Source: Pseudomonadota bacterium (GTDB lineage: Bacteria; Myxococcota; UBA9042; PHBI01). Taken from it: a stretch of DNA of 15,294 bases. The stretch is from contig SYAK01000206.1 in assembly GCA_005788935.1 (NCBI GenBank), forward strand, positions 1 to 15,294, read 5' to 3'. A program made the translations under genes and the position numbers. The notes beneath the pieces are model-generated. The model saw nothing but the letters and a program-made list of their open reading frames with translations. It was not told the origin of the DNA and ran no database searches. Shown in pieces: positions 14,507-15,294 of this stretch; the stretch's first letter is position 1; each line of letters starts with the position of its first letter.

Positions 14507-15238
14507 ATGGCGAAGCGGGACAATCCAGACCCGAGGAACGCGAAGGACCTCGAGAAGCTCGTCGAGGAGGGCCTCGTGGCCCTCGCCGACGATCGCGGGA
14601 CGGTCTCCGACGACGAGCAGGCTGCGCGCGAAAAGGTCTTCGCAGAGCTGTCGGCCCGCCTCGACCAGCCAGGGCTACAGGACAAGATCCTGCAGCGTTA
14701 CGGCGACTTCGGACGCACCCTGCTCGCCGACTCGACGCCCTCCGCAGTGGACCCGAGCATCGCCCGAGCCGTGCGCCCCTATCTCGGCGACGTCGGTGAC
14801 GTCCGCGTCCACACCGGCCGCGTCGCCACAGAGGCCGCGCAGGCCATGGAGGCCCGCGCCTTCGCGATCGGCGACCGCGACATCTTCATCGACGCGACCG
14901 ACTTCAATCCGGCCTCGAAGGAGGGCGGCGCGCTGCTCGCCCACGAAATCGCGCACACACGCGACGCGAGCACCGGCTTCGCGCTCTCCCGCCGCTACGG
15001 CTCGGAGTCGGCCGCACGCGAGGCCTTCGCCGAACAGGTCGAGATGCTGTACGCGCTCGAATACGAGGCGAACAGCGAAGACATCGTCGGCGGCCCGACC
15101 GAGACGCCGAACCCGATCGGCGGCAATGGCGTACCGATCGAGCCCGACGTCGACAAGCATGCACTTGCCCGCAAGATCTTCGAAATCATGTCGACCCAGC
15201 GCGAAGCCCTGCTCGATCGGACCGGCGGCTGGAACTGA
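14507..15238 (+). CDS. DUF4157 (eCIS-core-type) protein with HExxH motif
   Basis: 243 residues, with AGGAG 7 bases before the ATG. Residues 1-75 are charged and helical. A DUF4157-like segment spans about 83-155: VRPYLGDVGDVRVHTGRVATEA, the ARAFAIGDRDIFIDA strand pair, and LLAHEIAHTRD with His146, Glu147 and His150 as an HExxH zinc-protease-like motif. The C-terminal 90 residues are acidic (EYEANSEDIVGG, PTETPNPIGGNG) with a final helix. DUF4157 domains occur in proteins of extracellular contractile injection systems and in many secreted toxin-like proteins; no signal peptide is seen here, which fits injected cargo or a cytoplasmic protein. Whether the fold is proteolytic or only structural is not settled. 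No other injection-system gene lies in the window, but it ends 56 bases later. Confidence 0.85.
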   Translation: MAKRDNPDPRNAKDLEKLVEEGLVALADDRGTVSDDEQAAREKVFAELSARLDQPGLQDKILQRYGDFGRTLLADSTPSAVDPSIARAVRPYLGDVGDVRVHTGRVATEAAQAMEARAFAIGDRDIFIDATDFNPASKEGGALLAHEIAHTRDASTGFALSRRYGSESAAREAFAEQVEMLYALEYEANSEDIVGGPTETPNPIGGNGVPIEPDVDKHALARKIFEIMSTQREALLDRTGGWN

Positions 15239-15294
15239 GCGCGGGCGCCCCCCCGGACGCGGGGCTTGAACGGGCGCGCGGCTTGATCAGGCCG

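Noticed and set aside
14002..14685. N-terminal extension of the alpha/beta hydrolase
   Set aside because: The frame runs antisense through the small peptide gene and into the DUF4157 gene. AGGAG 9 bases before ATG 14001 marks the start.
1..15294. CRISPR arrays, tRNA or rRNA genes, insertion sequences, retron or phage genes
   Set aside because: Looked for direct repeats with regular spacing, tRNA-like arms, transposase motifs and reverse transcriptase motifs; none was seen by eye.

Overview
The window is about 70% G+C by eye, with dense genes, short intergenic gaps, translational overlaps (ATGA, GTGA, TGATG) and several lipoprotein or beta-barrel signals. This points to a high-G+C Gram-negative bacterium. 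A Myxococcota or other former deltaproteobacterial lineage fits best, given the RegBA-type redox pair, DUF4157/eCIS-core protein, SET protein and single-chain carboxylase. The lineage is an inference: no rRNA or marker gene is present.

Left part (1-6807, + strand): a 5'-truncated, eukaryote-style single-chain biotin-dependent acyl-CoA carboxylase overlaps a TetR-family regulator by 4 bp. A gap of about 80 bp with two competing hairpins follows, then an atypical short-chain dehydrogenase carrying a zinc-ribbon insert. This looks like a lipid or acyl-CoA metabolism block under local TetR control.

Middle part (6872-8968, + strand): a four-helix membrane protein with a very good, apparently leaderless promoter; a small acidic lipoprotein with a duplicated Cys/Trp motif; and, overlapping its stop codon, a MurE-like ligase that has all the catalytic motifs but lacks the usual N-terminal UDP-substrate domain.

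Minus-strand block (12391 down to 9089): a RegB/PrrB-type quinone and redox sensor kinase, a RegA/PrrA-type response regulator, a regulatory gap with a near-match to the RegR/RegA box, a His-rich mono-haem cytochrome c lipoprotein and a predicted outer-membrane barrel protein. They read as one redox-responsive unit, with the two-component system probably controlling the cytochrome-barrel pair. His-rich stretches in both the sensor and the cytochrome suggest a metal connection (inference).

Right part (12670-15238): a bacterial SET-domain methyltransferase with a post-SET cysteine cluster, a convergent alpha/beta hydrolase (-), a 50-residue membrane peptide (+) and a free-standing DUF4157 (eCIS-core, HEIAH) protein (+). 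Two promoters, at 6837 and 14393, share the form TTGCGS-N17-TAGACT and may show this organism's housekeeping promoter. No rRNA, tRNA, CRISPR array, insertion sequence or long repeat was seen.
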